Below are positions 42,361-51,141 of a DNA stretch of 64,000 nt, piece by piece. The stretch spans positions 1,240,001 through 1,304,000 of the forward strand of contig NZ_RAPR01000001.1 of NCBI RefSeq assembly GCF_003610235.1. Direction: 5' to 3'. A program made the translations under genes and the position numbers. The notes beneath the pieces are model-generated. The model saw nothing but the letters and a program-made list of their open reading frames with translations. It was not told where the DNA came from and made no database searches. Source of the stretch: Catellatospora citrea. Its GTDB lineage: Bacteria; Actinomycetota; Actinomycetes; Mycobacteriales; Micromonosporaceae. The first letter of the stretch is position 1, and each line of letters starts with the position of its first letter.

Positions 42361-43188
42361 TCAGAGGCGGCGCCAGAGGGCGGGGGTGTTCGGCGGTTCC
42401 CAGCCGGGCAGGGAGGTGTGGGCGATCTGGCAGGTGTAGGCCAGGCCGCCGTGGGTGACCTGCGCGCCGAGGGCATACGGCTGGTAGGGCTGCCAGGTGC
42501 CGCCACCGCCGGGCGGGGTCGGGCTCGGCGACGCCGTCGCCGTCGGGGAGGGCGAGGGCGGGGTGCCGGGCACGTTCAGCACGAAGTCGAACGTGGCCTG
42601 CCGGGTCGAGCCGACCTGTTGCACGGCCATCAGCAGGGCCGGGTCGAACAGGGAGTCGGTGCTGTTGCGGGGCTCGTTCGGGAAGTACAGCTGGGTGGTC
42701 AGCACCGGGCGGCCCGGGGCCTGCACCTTGACGTGGATGTGGCGGGTGCGGCCCGGGTACAGGCCCGGCACGATGGTGGACAGGGTGAACCGTCCCGCCG
42801 GGTCGGTGAACTGGTGGCCGCGGAAGCGGTTGCCGACGTTGTCGTACGCGCCGGCGCTGTCGGCCTGCCAGAAGTCCAGCAGCGCACCCGCGATGGGCTG
42901 GCAGGCCAGGCCGACGACGTAGCCGGTCAGGGTCAGCCGGGTGCCCGCGCCGTCGACCATGGTGGTGCGCAGCGGCGAGCCCGGCTTGAAGTACGGCCCC
43001 TCCATCTGCGGCGGGGTGAGATCGTCGTCGTCGCAGGACTCGGGCGTGACCGCGAGCGGCTGTCCGGAGGGCGTGCTCGCCGGCGCGGGCACGCCGGCGA
43101 GCAGAAGCGGTGCGGCCGGCACGACCAGCGCCGCGCGCAGCAGGGTCTTGCGGGAGATGCCCGGGGTGCGGGCTTCGTCGTCGTTCAT
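42361..43188 (-). CDS. Secreted intradiol ring-cleavage dioxygenase with CBM5/12-like tail
   Basis: A 275-residue exported protein. ISRKTLLRAALVVPAAP is a Tat-like signal region. Residues 50-205 are an intradiol dioxygenase: MEGPYF, LLDFWQADSAGAYD, FRGHQFTDPAGRF and RHIHVKV supply the iron-ligand histidines and tyrosines. Then a Ser/Thr/Pro linker, and a small domain with WQPYQPYALGAQVTHGGLAYTC like a chitin-binding CBM5/12. Secreted dioxygenases of this kind in Streptomyces act on lignin-derived catechols; here the binding tail would hold it to a polymer. AAGGAG 9 bases before ATG 43188. Confidence 0.85.
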   Translation of the reverse strand: MNDDEARTPGISRKTLLRAALVVPAAPLLLAGVPAPASTPSGQPLAVTPESCDDDDLTPPQMEGPYFKPGSPLRTTMVDGAGTRLTLTGYVVGLACQPIAGALLDFWQADSAGAYDNVGNRFRGHQFTDPAGRFTLSTIVPGLYPGRTRHIHVKVQAPGRPVLTTQLYFPNEPRNSTDSLFDPALLMAVQQVGSTRQATFDFVLNVPGTPPSPSPTATASPSPTPPGGGGTWQPYQPYALGAQVTHGGLAYTCQIAHTSLPGWEPPNTPALWRRL

Positions 43189-43223
43189 CAGCGGGTCTCC
43201 TTCGTGGGGCGTCGCCGGAAACC

Positions 43224-44135
43224 CTAGAGCGGGGCATAGCCGCCATTCGATGGACGTGATCGGGTGTTCGTGGTGTTTTCGGCGGCGCCCCACGTCCACG
43301 AGGCCGCCCGCCGGAACTCCCCCGCGCTGGACCCGGTCTCCCTGCGGAAGAAGCGGCAGAAGTACGCCTGGTCGGCGAAGCCCAGTTCGCGGGCTATCTG
43401 CGCGATGCTCAGCCGGGTGCCCGCCAGCAGCCGCATGGCCTCCACGGTGCGCGCGTGGCGGATCAGCTCGCCAGGCGAACGCCCGGTGACGTCGCGGACC
43501 GCCTCGCCCAGGTAGCCCTGGGAGACGCCCAGCGCCGCCGCGCACTCACGGACCGAGTGCCGGCCGCCGCCGGGCCCGGTCAGCAGGTCGAGGAACCGTC
43601 CGGCCAGCTCGGCCCGCTGCCCGGTCGCGGCCGGCGGGGTGGCCGCGCCGGTGGCGCGGGCCGCCTTGGTCAGCAGGATGCGCAGGTAGGCCTGCACCAC
43701 CCCGAGCGAGTCCGCGGCGGGTTCGTCGTACTCCCTGCGCATCCGGGCGACCAGGGTGAACGCCTCCGCGGCAAGGTCGGGGGCGAGGGTGCGGCAGGGC
43801 TGGTGGCCGAGCAGGTGCAGCAGTTCGCGTACACGGGGACAGCCCGCGAGGAACTCCTCGCCGAACAGGATCAGCGACCCGTCCAGGTCGGCGAGGTCCT
43901 GCCAGTGGTGCGCGCGGCCGGGCAGCACCACGGCGAGCTGCGGCGGCTCCAGCGGGTACGCCGCGAGGTCGACGACGTGCGCGCCGGTGCCGCTGCGCAC
44001 GAGCACGACCTCGTAGAAGGCGTGCCGGTGCGGGAACGGGGCGTGCGACAGGGGGCCGAGCGCGTCGAACGTGTCGATCGCGAACGGCACCGCCAGCGGC
44101 TGCGGCACCGTGAGCCGGTGCAGTGGCAGGGACAT
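43224..44135 (-). CDS. AraC-family regulator
   Basis: A 303-residue AraC-type activator. Residues 5-160 are a cupin-like arm domain (PHRHAFYEVVLVRSGTG); residues 190-285 hold the double HTH (VRECAAALGVSQGYLGEAVRD and SIAQIARELGFADQAYFCRFF). It is upstream of the dioxygenase in the same direction and divergent from the S1 protease, so either may be its target. The 140-base divergent gap at 44136-44276 is AT-rich. Confidence 0.88.
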   Translation of the reverse strand: MSLPLHRLTVPQPLAVPFAIDTFDALGPLSHAPFPHRHAFYEVVLVRSGTGAHVVDLAAYPLEPPQLAVVLPGRAHHWQDLADLDGSLILFGEEFLAGCPRVRELLHLLGHQPCRTLAPDLAAEAFTLVARMRREYDEPAADSLGVVQAYLRILLTKAARATGAATPPAATGQRAELAGRFLDLLTGPGGGRHSVRECAAALGVSQGYLGEAVRDVTGRSPGELIRHARTVEAMRLLAGTRLSIAQIARELGFADQAYFCRFFRRETGSSAGEFRRAASWTWGAAENTTNTRSRPSNGGYAPL

Positions 44136-44276
44136 CCCCCGAGCCTGCTGTCTCGGACTCGATCACGGCAGATGTCAGCCCGGTCCTATCACGCCCTGAT
44201 GGCGGGTTTACCTATCGTAAAGAATATGACCTGTTTGGAACTACAAGGTTTCCAGTGGTCTTCCTAGATTCGCCGT

Positions 44277-45635
44277 GTGGTCACCAAATCCAAGATCCTC
44301 ACTGCATTGATCGCCGTGGCGGCGCTCTCCTCCGCCATGGTGGTCACGTCGGCCGCCACCGCCGGCTCGGCTTCCCCCCTCCCCGCTCCGCTGCCCGTCG
44401 CCGCGGACCGCGGCATGGTCCACGAGCTCGCTCGCACCCTGCGCATCAGCCCTGATCAGGCACTGGCCCGGCTGGGCCGGGAGGCGGCGTTCGCTCGCGC
44501 CGAGCAGAACCTGCGCCGTGCCCTCGGCGACGGTTTCGGCGGGGCCTACCTCGACGGTGACGCCGCCACCCTGACCGTGGCGGTGACCAGCGCCGCCGAC
44601 AGCTCACGGGTCCGCGCCGCCGGGGCCGTCCCGGTCACCGTCGCACACAGCGAGGCCCGGCTCGTCGACGGCGCGGCCCGCCTCGACCGCCGCGCCGCCA
44701 CCGCACCGAAGCAGGTGCCCGGCTGGTATCCGGACGTGCGCACCAACCGCATCGTCGTGCTGTACCGCGACGGCGCGCTGGACAGCGCCCGATCGTGGGC
44801 CGCGAGCAGCGGCCTCGACGCCGCCGTGGTCCGGTTCGAGGCCAGCGCGGAGCAGCCGCGCCCGCTGATCGACATCGTCGGCGGCAACGCGTACTACATC
44901 GGCAGCGGCACCCGCTGCTCGGTCGGGTTCGCGGTGACCGGCGGGTTCGTCACCGCCGGGCACTGCGGCAGCACCGGCGCGTCCACCACGCAGCCCAGCG
45001 GCACGTTCGCCGGGTCGAGCTTCCCCGGCAACGACTACGCCTGGGTGCGGGCCGCCGCCGGGAACACCCCGCGAGCGCAGGTCAACCGCTACCCGGGCAC
45101 CGTCGCGGTCGCCGGTTCGCAGGCCGCCGGGGTCGGCGCGTCGGTGTGCCGGTCGGGTTCCACGACCGGCTGGCACTGCGGCACCATCAACGCCCTCAAC
45201 AGCTCGGTGACGTACCCGCAGGGCACCGTCACCGGCCTGATCCGCACCAACGTGTGCGCCGAGCCCGGCGACTCGGGCGGTTCGCTGATCGCCGGTGACC
45301 AGGCGCAGGGCGTGACCTCCGGCGGCTCGGGCAACTGCAGCTCCGGCGGCACCACGTACTTCCAGCCGGTCAACGAGATCCTGCAGACCTACGGCCTGAC
45401 CCTGACCGTCAGCGGCGGCACCCCGCCGACGACCCCGCCGAGCCCGACCGCGGGGCCGACCGGTCCGCCGCCGGGCTGCGGCGGGCTGCCGGGCTGGAGT
45501 GCCACGACGGCGTACGCCCCCGGCGCGACCGTCGCCTACAACGGCCGCCGTTACGAGTCGACCTGGTGGTCCACCGGTGCGGTGCCCGACGCGCCCGGCT
45601 CCTGGGCCGTCTGGGCCGACCGCGGCGCCTGCTGA
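44277..45635 (+). CDS. Secreted S1E (streptogrisin-like) protease with CBM5/12
   Basis: A 452-residue preproenzyme. GTG start; signal peptide to about residue 32; propeptide to about residue 195; mature chymotrypsin-like domain from IDIVGGNAYYIG with catalytic His in TAGHCGS, Asp in GNDYAWV and Ser in EPGDSGGSLIAG. After a Thr/Pro linker, the last 50 residues (CGGLPGWSATTAYAPG, ending AVWADRGAC) are a CBM5/12 chitin-binding module. Similar to alpha-lytic/streptogrisin C proteases that work on polymer surfaces. The next gene ends with the same module. Confidence 0.92.
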   Translation: MVTKSKILTALIAVAALSSAMVVTSAATAGSASPLPAPLPVAADRGMVHELARTLRISPDQALARLGREAAFARAEQNLRRALGDGFGGAYLDGDAATLTVAVTSAADSSRVRAAGAVPVTVAHSEARLVDGAARLDRRAATAPKQVPGWYPDVRTNRIVVLYRDGALDSARSWAASSGLDAAVVRFEASAEQPRPLIDIVGGNAYYIGSGTRCSVGFAVTGGFVTAGHCGSTGASTTQPSGTFAGSSFPGNDYAWVRAAAGNTPRAQVNRYPGTVAVAGSQAAGVGASVCRSGSTTGWHCGTINALNSSVTYPQGTVTGLIRTNVCAEPGDSGGSLIAGDQAQGVTSGGSGNCSSGGTTYFQPVNEILQTYGLTLTVSGGTPPTTPPSPTAGPTGPPPGCGGLPGWSATTAYAPGATVAYNGRRYESTWWSTGAVPDAPGSWAVWADRGAC

Positions 45636-45652
45636 CGCACGACCCTCCCCTC

Positions 45653-45689
45653 GGTGGCCTGGGCGTTCCGGAGAAACGCCCAGGCCACC
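45653..45689. terminator. Terminator after S1 protease
   Basis: A perfect 15-base inverted repeat GGTGGCCTGGGCGTT (45653-45667) and complement (45675-45689), 7-base loop, 17 bases past the stop. Confidence 0.85.
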
Positions 45690-45720
45690 ACCCCTCCACC
45701 CCGCAGAAGGAGTACATCCC

Positions 45721-48078
45721 GTGAAGTCCACAGGCATCCGGATCACGCTCGCGGCCACCGCCGCGGCCGTGGGCCTCGCCCTGGTGATCCCAGGAGTGTC
45801 CGGCGCAGGAGCCAGACCCGACGCCGCCCCCGCGCGCGCCGCCGACCCGGCCGTGCTCGCCGCCACCGCCGCCGACCGGGCCGCCGACAGCGGCTACGAC
45901 GCGCTGGCCAAGGGCCCTGACGAATCCTTCGTACGCCGCGACGTCGTCGCCGGGTCCGGCGGGTTCCAGTACGTCTCCTACGAGCGCAGCCACCGCGGGC
46001 TGCCCGTCCTCGGCGGCGACGCCGTCGTCGTGACCGACGCCGCCGGAAACGTGCGCGGCACCGCGTCCGCCCTCGGCCGGGGCGTGCGCCTGGCCTCGAT
46101 CACGCCGAAGGTGGCCCCCGCGCAGGCGGCGGCCGTCGCCCGGAGGCAGCTCGACCAGGTCGGCCAGGCGACGCCGCCGCGGCTGGCCGTGTTCGCCACC
46201 CCGGCCCGCGACCGGCTCGCGTACGAGATCGTGCTCGAAGGCGTGCGCGCGAACGCGCCGAGCCGTCTGCACGTCGTCGTCGACGCGGTCACCGCCGCGG
46301 TCCTCGACGTGCGTGACGACGTGCGCACGGGCACCGGCAGCGGCTACTACAACGGCCAGGTCGCCATCACCACCAGCGGCTCCGGCAGCTCCTGGTCCAT
46401 GACCGACAACACCCGTCCCGGCATCCGCTGCGGCGGCCAGGGCGGCACCGCGTACACCGGGACGGACGACGCCTGGGGCAACGGCTCCGGCACCAATTTG
46501 GAGACCGCCTGCGTCGACGCCCTCTACGCGGTGCAGCGCGAGTGGGACATGCTCAGCGCGTGGCTGGGCCGCAACGGCATCAACGGCACCGGCGGCGGCT
46601 TCCCGGCGCGGGTCGGCCTGGCCGAGGTCAACGCCTACTGGAACGGCAGCTACACCAACTTCGGCCGCAACCAGGCCGGCACCGGCCAGGCCACGCCGAT
46701 CGACGTGGTGGCGCACGAGTACGGCCACGCCATCTTCCAGACGACGCCGGGCGGGGCCGGGTCCGGCAACGAGAACGGCGGGCTCAACGAGTCCACCGGC
46801 GACATCTTCGGGGCGCTCACCGAGGCGTACGCGAACAACCCCAACGACCCGCCGGACTACCTCGTCGGCGAGGAGGTCAACCTCACCGGGTCGGGCCCGA
46901 TCCGCAACATGTACAACCCCTCGGCGCTCGGCGACCCGAACTGCTACTCCTCGGCGATCCCGAGCACCGAGGTGCACGCCGCGGCCGGGCCGAACAACCA
47001 CTGGTTCTACCTGACCGCCGTCGGCTCGGCCGGAGGCGGCGGCAACCCGGCCAGCCCGACCTGCAACGGCTCCACGGTCACCGGCATCGGCCTGCAGAAG
47101 GCGGGCCAGATCTATATGGCCGCGCTGAACCTGAAGACCTCCGCCTGGCGCTACGTCAACGTGCGTACGGCGACGCTGCGCGCGGCGGTCAACCTGTTCG
47201 GCGCGTCGTCGGCCGAGTGCCGCACCGTCAAGGCGGCCTGGGACGCGGTCAGCGTGCCCGCGCAGTCCGGCGAGGCGCAGTGCACGACCGTGCCCGGCAA
47301 CGACTTCTCGCTGTCGCTGTCCCCGGGCAGCGGCACCGTGCAGCGCGGCTCGTCGGTGACCACGACCGTCGTCACGGCCACCACCTCGGGCAGCGCGCAG
47401 ACGGTGAACCTCACCGCGAGCGGCCTGCCCGCGGGCGTGACGGCGAGCTTCAGCCCGGCGTCGGTCACCTCCGGCGGCTCCAGCACCCTGACCCTGACCG
47501 CGAGCGCGAGCGCGGCGACCGGGGCGGCGTCGGTCACCGTGACGGGCGCCGGCGGCGTGACCCACAGCGCGACGTACACGGTGACGGTCACGAGCGTGCC
47601 GAGCGGGAACGACTTCAGCGTCTCGCTGTCGCCCGCCTCCGCGACGGTCGCGGCCGGTGGCAGTACCAGCGCCACCGTGTCCACCGCGACGACGTCCGGC
47701 AGCGCGCAGCCGGTGAGCCTGTCGGTGTCAGGTGCGCCGACCGGGGTCACGGCGTCGGTCAGCCCGGCGTCGGTGACCTCGGGCGGCGGCGCGACGCTGT
47801 CGATCGCGGTCGCGGCGGGCACCCCGGCGGGCACGTACCCGCTGACAGTGACCGGCGCGGGCACGTCGGCGACGCACACGGCCGGGTTCACGCTGACGGT
47901 GACCGGTGGCGGTGGCGGCTGCGGCGGACTTCCGGCCTGGAGCGCGGCGAGCCCGTATGTGCCGGATGACGTGGTCGCGCACAACGGACGCCGGTGGAAG
48001 GCGACCTGGTGGTCGACCGGCGCGGAGCCCGGCGCACCGGGTTCCTGGGCGGTCTGGTCCGACCAGGGCGCCTGCTGA
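45721..48078 (+). CDS. Secreted M4 metalloprotease with two Ig-like repeats and CBM5/12
   Basis: A 785-residue preproenzyme starting at GTG 45721 after AGAAGGAG. Signal peptide, then an FTP/PepSY propeptide (YERSHRGLPVLGGDAVVV), then a thermolysin-type domain with zinc motif HEYGH (near residue 331), third ligand in GGLNESTGDIFG and the catalytic His region HAAAGPNNHWFYL. Two ~90-residue beta-sandwich repeats follow, each beginning NDFS(L/V)SLSP, then a CBM5/12 (CGGLPAWSAASPY to WSDQGAC). The binding module closely resembles that of the preceding protease. Role: extracellular degradation of protein held on insoluble material. Confidence 0.92.
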   Translation: MKSTGIRITLAATAAAVGLALVIPGVSGAGARPDAAPARAADPAVLAATAADRAADSGYDALAKGPDESFVRRDVVAGSGGFQYVSYERSHRGLPVLGGDAVVVTDAAGNVRGTASALGRGVRLASITPKVAPAQAAAVARRQLDQVGQATPPRLAVFATPARDRLAYEIVLEGVRANAPSRLHVVVDAVTAAVLDVRDDVRTGTGSGYYNGQVAITTSGSGSSWSMTDNTRPGIRCGGQGGTAYTGTDDAWGNGSGTNLETACVDALYAVQREWDMLSAWLGRNGINGTGGGFPARVGLAEVNAYWNGSYTNFGRNQAGTGQATPIDVVAHEYGHAIFQTTPGGAGSGNENGGLNESTGDIFGALTEAYANNPNDPPDYLVGEEVNLTGSGPIRNMYNPSALGDPNCYSSAIPSTEVHAAAGPNNHWFYLTAVGSAGGGGNPASPTCNGSTVTGIGLQKAGQIYMAALNLKTSAWRYVNVRTATLRAAVNLFGASSAECRTVKAAWDAVSVPAQSGEAQCTTVPGNDFSLSLSPGSGTVQRGSSVTTTVVTATTSGSAQTVNLTASGLPAGVTASFSPASVTSGGSSTLTLTASASAATGAASVTVTGAGGVTHSATYTVTVTSVPSGNDFSVSLSPASATVAAGGSTSATVSTATTSGSAQPVSLSVSGAPTGVTASVSPASVTSGGGATLSIAVAAGTPAGTYPLTVTGAGTSATHTAGFTLTVTGGGGGCGGLPAWSAASPYVPDDVVAHNGRRWKATWWSTGAEPGAPGSWAVWSDQGAC

Positions 48079-48090
48079 CGGCAGCCCGGA

Positions 48091-48132
48091 CGGAACGGGG
48101 CCGAACGCCATGGCGCGTTCGGCCCCGTTCCG
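48091..48132. terminator. Terminator after M4 protease
   Basis: A perfect 18-base inverted repeat CGGAACGGGGCCGAACGC (48091-48108) and complement (48115-48132), 6-base loop, 12 bases past the stop. Confidence 0.85.
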
Positions 48133-48202
48133 TGGCGCCGGCCTGTTCGCCGGGCAGGTTCCACGCCGCGCCCGGCCGTGGACGGTGTCTAAGCTGTTCG
48201 GC

Positions 48203-48583
48203 GTGACCACCGCCGAGCAGTTCACCCGCGCCAAGTACGTCAGCCTGACGACCTTCCGCAAGGACGGCACGCCCGTCGCCACGCCGGTGTGGCTGGCGGT
48301 CGACGGCGGCGAGCTGTTCATCGTCTCCGACGCCGACGCGTGGAAGGTCAAGCGCATCCGGAAGACGAGCCGGGTGTCGTTGGCCGTGTGCGACGTCCGG
48401 GGCCGGGTCGCGCCCGACGCCGTACGCGTGGACGCCACCGCCCGCGTCCTCGACGACGCCGGTACGCAGCACGTCCGCCGCCTGATCGCGCGCAAGTACC
48501 TGATGTCGCGGGTGGGCAACTGGGCGGCGCGGGTCCTGCACCTGCCGAAGAAGCCGGTCATCGGCATCGCCGTGACCTTCTGA
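48203..48583 (+). CDS. PPOX-class F420-dependent flavin/deazaflavin oxidoreductase
   Basis: A 126-residue split-barrel protein. YVSLTTFRKDGTPVATPVW is the typical beta-hairpin of the FDOR-B (PPOX F420) class, and WKVKRIRKTSRVSLAVCD the cofactor-facing strand with basic residues. These enzymes use F420 or related flavins and are abundant in actinomycetes. GTG 48203; no near partner gene to hint at substrate. Confidence 0.88.
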   Translation: MTTAEQFTRAKYVSLTTFRKDGTPVATPVWLAVDGGELFIVSDADAWKVKRIRKTSRVSLAVCDVRGRVAPDAVRVDATARVLDDAGTQHVRRLIARKYLMSRVGNWAARVLHLPKKPVIGIAVTF

Positions 48584-48691
48584 CCGGACGGCAAACAGAG
48601 TTTCCCCCACCGAAACGATTGCGCACGAGGCTCCGGGGTAAGACGCTGTTCGGAGCCCAGACGATGGGCTCGGGCACGGAGGGCGTCGGCG

Positions 48692-49744
48692 ATGAAGGTT
48701 ACCGAACTGCGGGCGAGCCGGGCGCTGCTCGGCGCGATCAGCACCGGGCTGCTCATGACGGCGCTCATCGCGGTGAGCACCACCTGGCTGGCCCGGCCGG
48801 ACCTGCTGCCCGACGCCGGCCCCTCGTGGTACGTCTGGCAGCGCCCCGAACGCTCCACACTGATCATGGCCGGGGTCTGGGCGCTGTACGCCCTGCACCA
48901 GATCGGTTTCTGGGCCCTGATCTGGTACGGCCAACAGCGCGTCGGCAGGTACACCGGCCGCCTGCACCTGGTCAACGTGGCCGCACTGGCGTTCAACGCC
49001 GCCTTCGTGCTGCTCCACTTCGCACAGACCCAGCTCTGGTACGACGGCCTCGCCCAGGACGTGTCGATCTGGTCGTCGCAGTTCTCCGTCATCATCCTGC
49101 TGGTCTGGGTGCTGCTGATGGAGAACGACCGGCGCGGCCTGCTCTTCGGAAAGACGGTCCCCACCCCCGGGGGCGGCGGGGTGCGGGCCTGGGCCCGCAA
49201 GTACCACGGCTACTACTTCGCCTGGGCCGCGGTCTACACGTTCTGGTACCACCCGATGGAGACCACGACCGGGCACCTGATCGGGTTCCTCTACATGTTC
49301 CTGATCCTGGTGCAGGGCAGCCTGTTCCTGACCCGCGCGCACGTGAACCGCTGGTGGACGGTCACGCTGGAGGTCATGGTGCTGTTCCACGGCGCGATCG
49401 TCGCCCTGAACAGCCCGAAGCAGCTGTGGTTCCAGTTCGGCTGGGGCTTCGCCACGATCTTCGTCATCACCCAGATGCACGGGCTGGGCCTGTCCCGTCG
49501 GGTCAGGTGGCTGATCGGCCTGGCCTACGTGGGCTCGGTCGGCCTGGTGGTCTCCCAGCTCGGCACGGCGAAGCTGGCCACGCTGCCCCGGGTGCCCGCG
49601 GCGGAGTACGCCGGGGTGTTCATCCTCGCCGCGATCTTCGCGGCCGGGCTGTGGATCGCCCGCCGCGTCGGGTCCCGCCGCACGCCGGTCGCCGACCCGA
49701 CGACCGAGGTGGAGTCGCCGACCAGCGCACAGGTCGGCGTCTGA
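48692..49744 (+). CDS. Polytopic membrane protein, unknown function
   Basis: A 350-residue protein with about ten predicted membrane helices, several rich in Trp, Tyr and His (QIGFWALIWYG, GYYFAWAAVYTFWYHPME, VMVLFHGAIVAL). The conserved-looking His residues in helices 2, 3, 5 and 7 might bind a metal or haem. A C-terminal 25-residue acidic tail is cytoplasmic. No family recognised with confidence. The following membrane-protein gene starts 124 bases later on the same strand, so they may be linked. Confidence 0.65.
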   Translation: MKVTELRASRALLGAISTGLLMTALIAVSTTWLARPDLLPDAGPSWYVWQRPERSTLIMAGVWALYALHQIGFWALIWYGQQRVGRYTGRLHLVNVAALAFNAAFVLLHFAQTQLWYDGLAQDVSIWSSQFSVIILLVWVLLMENDRRGLLFGKTVPTPGGGGVRAWARKYHGYYFAWAAVYTFWYHPMETTTGHLIGFLYMFLILVQGSLFLTRAHVNRWWTVTLEVMVLFHGAIVALNSPKQLWFQFGWGFATIFVITQMHGLGLSRRVRWLIGLAYVGSVGLVVSQLGTAKLATLPRVPAAEYAGVFILAAIFAAGLWIARRVGSRRTPVADPTTEVESPTSAQVGV

Positions 49745-49867
49745 CCGCCGGGCCCGATGATCTGGCAGTTCCGGCGCTGGCCGCCGACGCCAGGCGGGAT
49801 ACTCGACGGAAGGGGAGGTCGGGCGCACGCTGCCCGGGGTCGCCGTCCAGGTCGACAGGAGCCGGGT

Positions 49868-50431
49868 ATGCGGATCCGAGAACGCTCACTCACCCCCGTC
49901 GCCGCGGTGGTGGCGGGGCTGCTCGCCGGGGTCGTGGGCACTGTCTGCATGGACACGTTCCGATACCTTGCCTACCGCCGCACCGGGGGCAAGGACAGCC
50001 CCTTGGCCTGGGAGTTCGCGCCGGTCGAGAGCTGGGCGCAGGCGCCCGATCCAGGTCAGATCGCCAAACGCGTCGTCGAAGGCTTCACCCAGCATGAACT
50101 GCCCGACCGCTGGGCGTTCCCGGCCAGCACTGCCGCGCACTGGGGCTACGGCTCCGGCTGGGGCGCGCTCTACGGCATCGTGGCCGGTTCCCTGCACGAC
50201 CCCCGTCCGCTGTACGGGCTGCCGTTCGGCGCTGCCGTCTGGAGCGGCGACTACGCCGTGCTGCCACTCGCCGGGCTGTACAAGCCCATCTGGCAATACG
50301 ACGCGAAGACGCTGACCCCGGACCTCGTCGGCCACCTGATCTACGGCCTGGGCACAGGCACCGCGTTCTGGCTGATCACCAGATGGTGGTCGGGTGTGGC
50401 CCGGTCGCCGCGCTGCGCTCCAGGTGCGTGA
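49868..50431 (+). CDS. Conserved membrane protein, DUF1440-like
   Basis: A 187-residue protein with an N-terminal membrane helix (VAAVVAGLLAGVVGTVCMDTF) and further short hydrophobic segments. The pattern AAHWGYGSGWGALYGI and HLIYGLGTGTAFWLI resembles DUF1440/YagU-type membrane proteins of unknown role. Start at ATG 49868 with AGGAG upstream; the upstream extension to 49757 is not supported. Confidence 0.65.
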   Translation: MRIRERSLTPVAAVVAGLLAGVVGTVCMDTFRYLAYRRTGGKDSPLAWEFAPVESWAQAPDPGQIAKRVVEGFTQHELPDRWAFPASTAAHWGYGSGWGALYGIVAGSLHDPRPLYGLPFGAAVWSGDYAVLPLAGLYKPIWQYDAKTLTPDLVGHLIYGLGTGTAFWLITRWWSGVARSPRCAPGA

Positions 50432-50491
50432 TCCGTTCTTGTGGACGCTGGATGTCGTCATGACAACTGCCGGCGTCCACAAAAACAGATC
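50430..50491. terminator. Long hairpin between convergent genes
   Basis: 19-base arms with two mismatches (50430-50448 and 50473-50491), inner core TTGTGGACGC / GCGTCCACAA perfect, and a near-palindromic loop GTCGTCATGACAAC. It sits between the plus-strand membrane protein and the minus-strand tetR gene. Confidence 0.7.
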
Positions 50492-50509
50492 TTGGGGTGA
50501 TCAGTCTGC

Positions 50510-51130
50510 TCAGGATGACGGCGGCAACACGGTGTCGAGGGTGGCGGCCCACTGGCGCAGCACCCGGGCCCGGCGGGCCGTGTCGTCGTGCAGCAGCTCG
50601 CCCAGGCCGAGGCCGCGCGCCAGGTCGAGGGTCGCCTGCACGGTCTCCCGAGCGCCCGGGGTCTGCTCGTCGACGCGCAACAGCTCCACCGCCATGCCGT
50701 GCGCGGTGCGCCCGAGCGCCGCCTCCAGCGGGCGCACCTGGGCGCGCAGCGACTCGTCGACTGCCGCCGCGGTCCACACGTGCAGGGCGGCCCGGAACAG
50801 CGGCCCGCGATACAGCCCCACCAGCACGACCAGCACCTGCTCGGTGCGCCGGGGACCGCTGCGCAGCCCGGCGGCAGCCGTTTCGATCTCGGCGGCACGC
50901 ACCTCGGTCATGTACTCGATCAGGCCCGTGACCAGGTCCTCCCGGGTCGGGAAGTGGTGCTGGGCCGCGCCGCGGGATACCCCGGCGCGCTCGGCGACGA
51001 CGGCGACCGTCGTGCCGGACCACCCCAGTTCGGCCATGGCCTGCACCGAGGCCTCCAGCAGCCGCTGCCGGGTCGCCCGGCTGCGGTCCTGCTGCGGTTC
51101 ACGTACGGGGGTGGTCGGCACGGCGATCAC
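50510..51130 (-). CDS. TetR-family regulator, likely of the acyl-CoA carboxylase operon
   Basis: A 206-residue TetR protein. The HTH is at residues 15-65 (RATRQRLLEASVQAMAELGW, GVSRGAAQHHFPTREDLVTG). It is the last gene of the operon that begins at 58540, starting only 11 bases after the acyl-CoA dehydrogenase stop. The palindrome at 58592-58605 before the operon is the likely site of autoregulation; an acyl-CoA ester would be a sensible ligand. Confidence 0.88.
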   Translation of the reverse strand: MIAVPTTPVREPQQDRSRATRQRLLEASVQAMAELGWSGTTVAVVAERAGVSRGAAQHHFPTREDLVTGLIEYMTEVRAAEIETAAAGLRSGPRRTEQVLVVLVGLYRGPLFRAALHVWTAAAVDESLRAQVRPLEAALGRTAHGMAVELLRVDEQTPGARETVQATLDLARGLGLGELLHDDTARRARVLRQWAATLDTVLPPSS

Positions 51131-51141
51131 GCTACCTGGGC

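Noticed and set aside
50401..50425. GCCGCGCTGCGCTCCAGG resembling the micro-ORF cassette ends
   Set aside because: The match is limited to GCTGCGCTC, with no 24-codon frame or ATGA junction.
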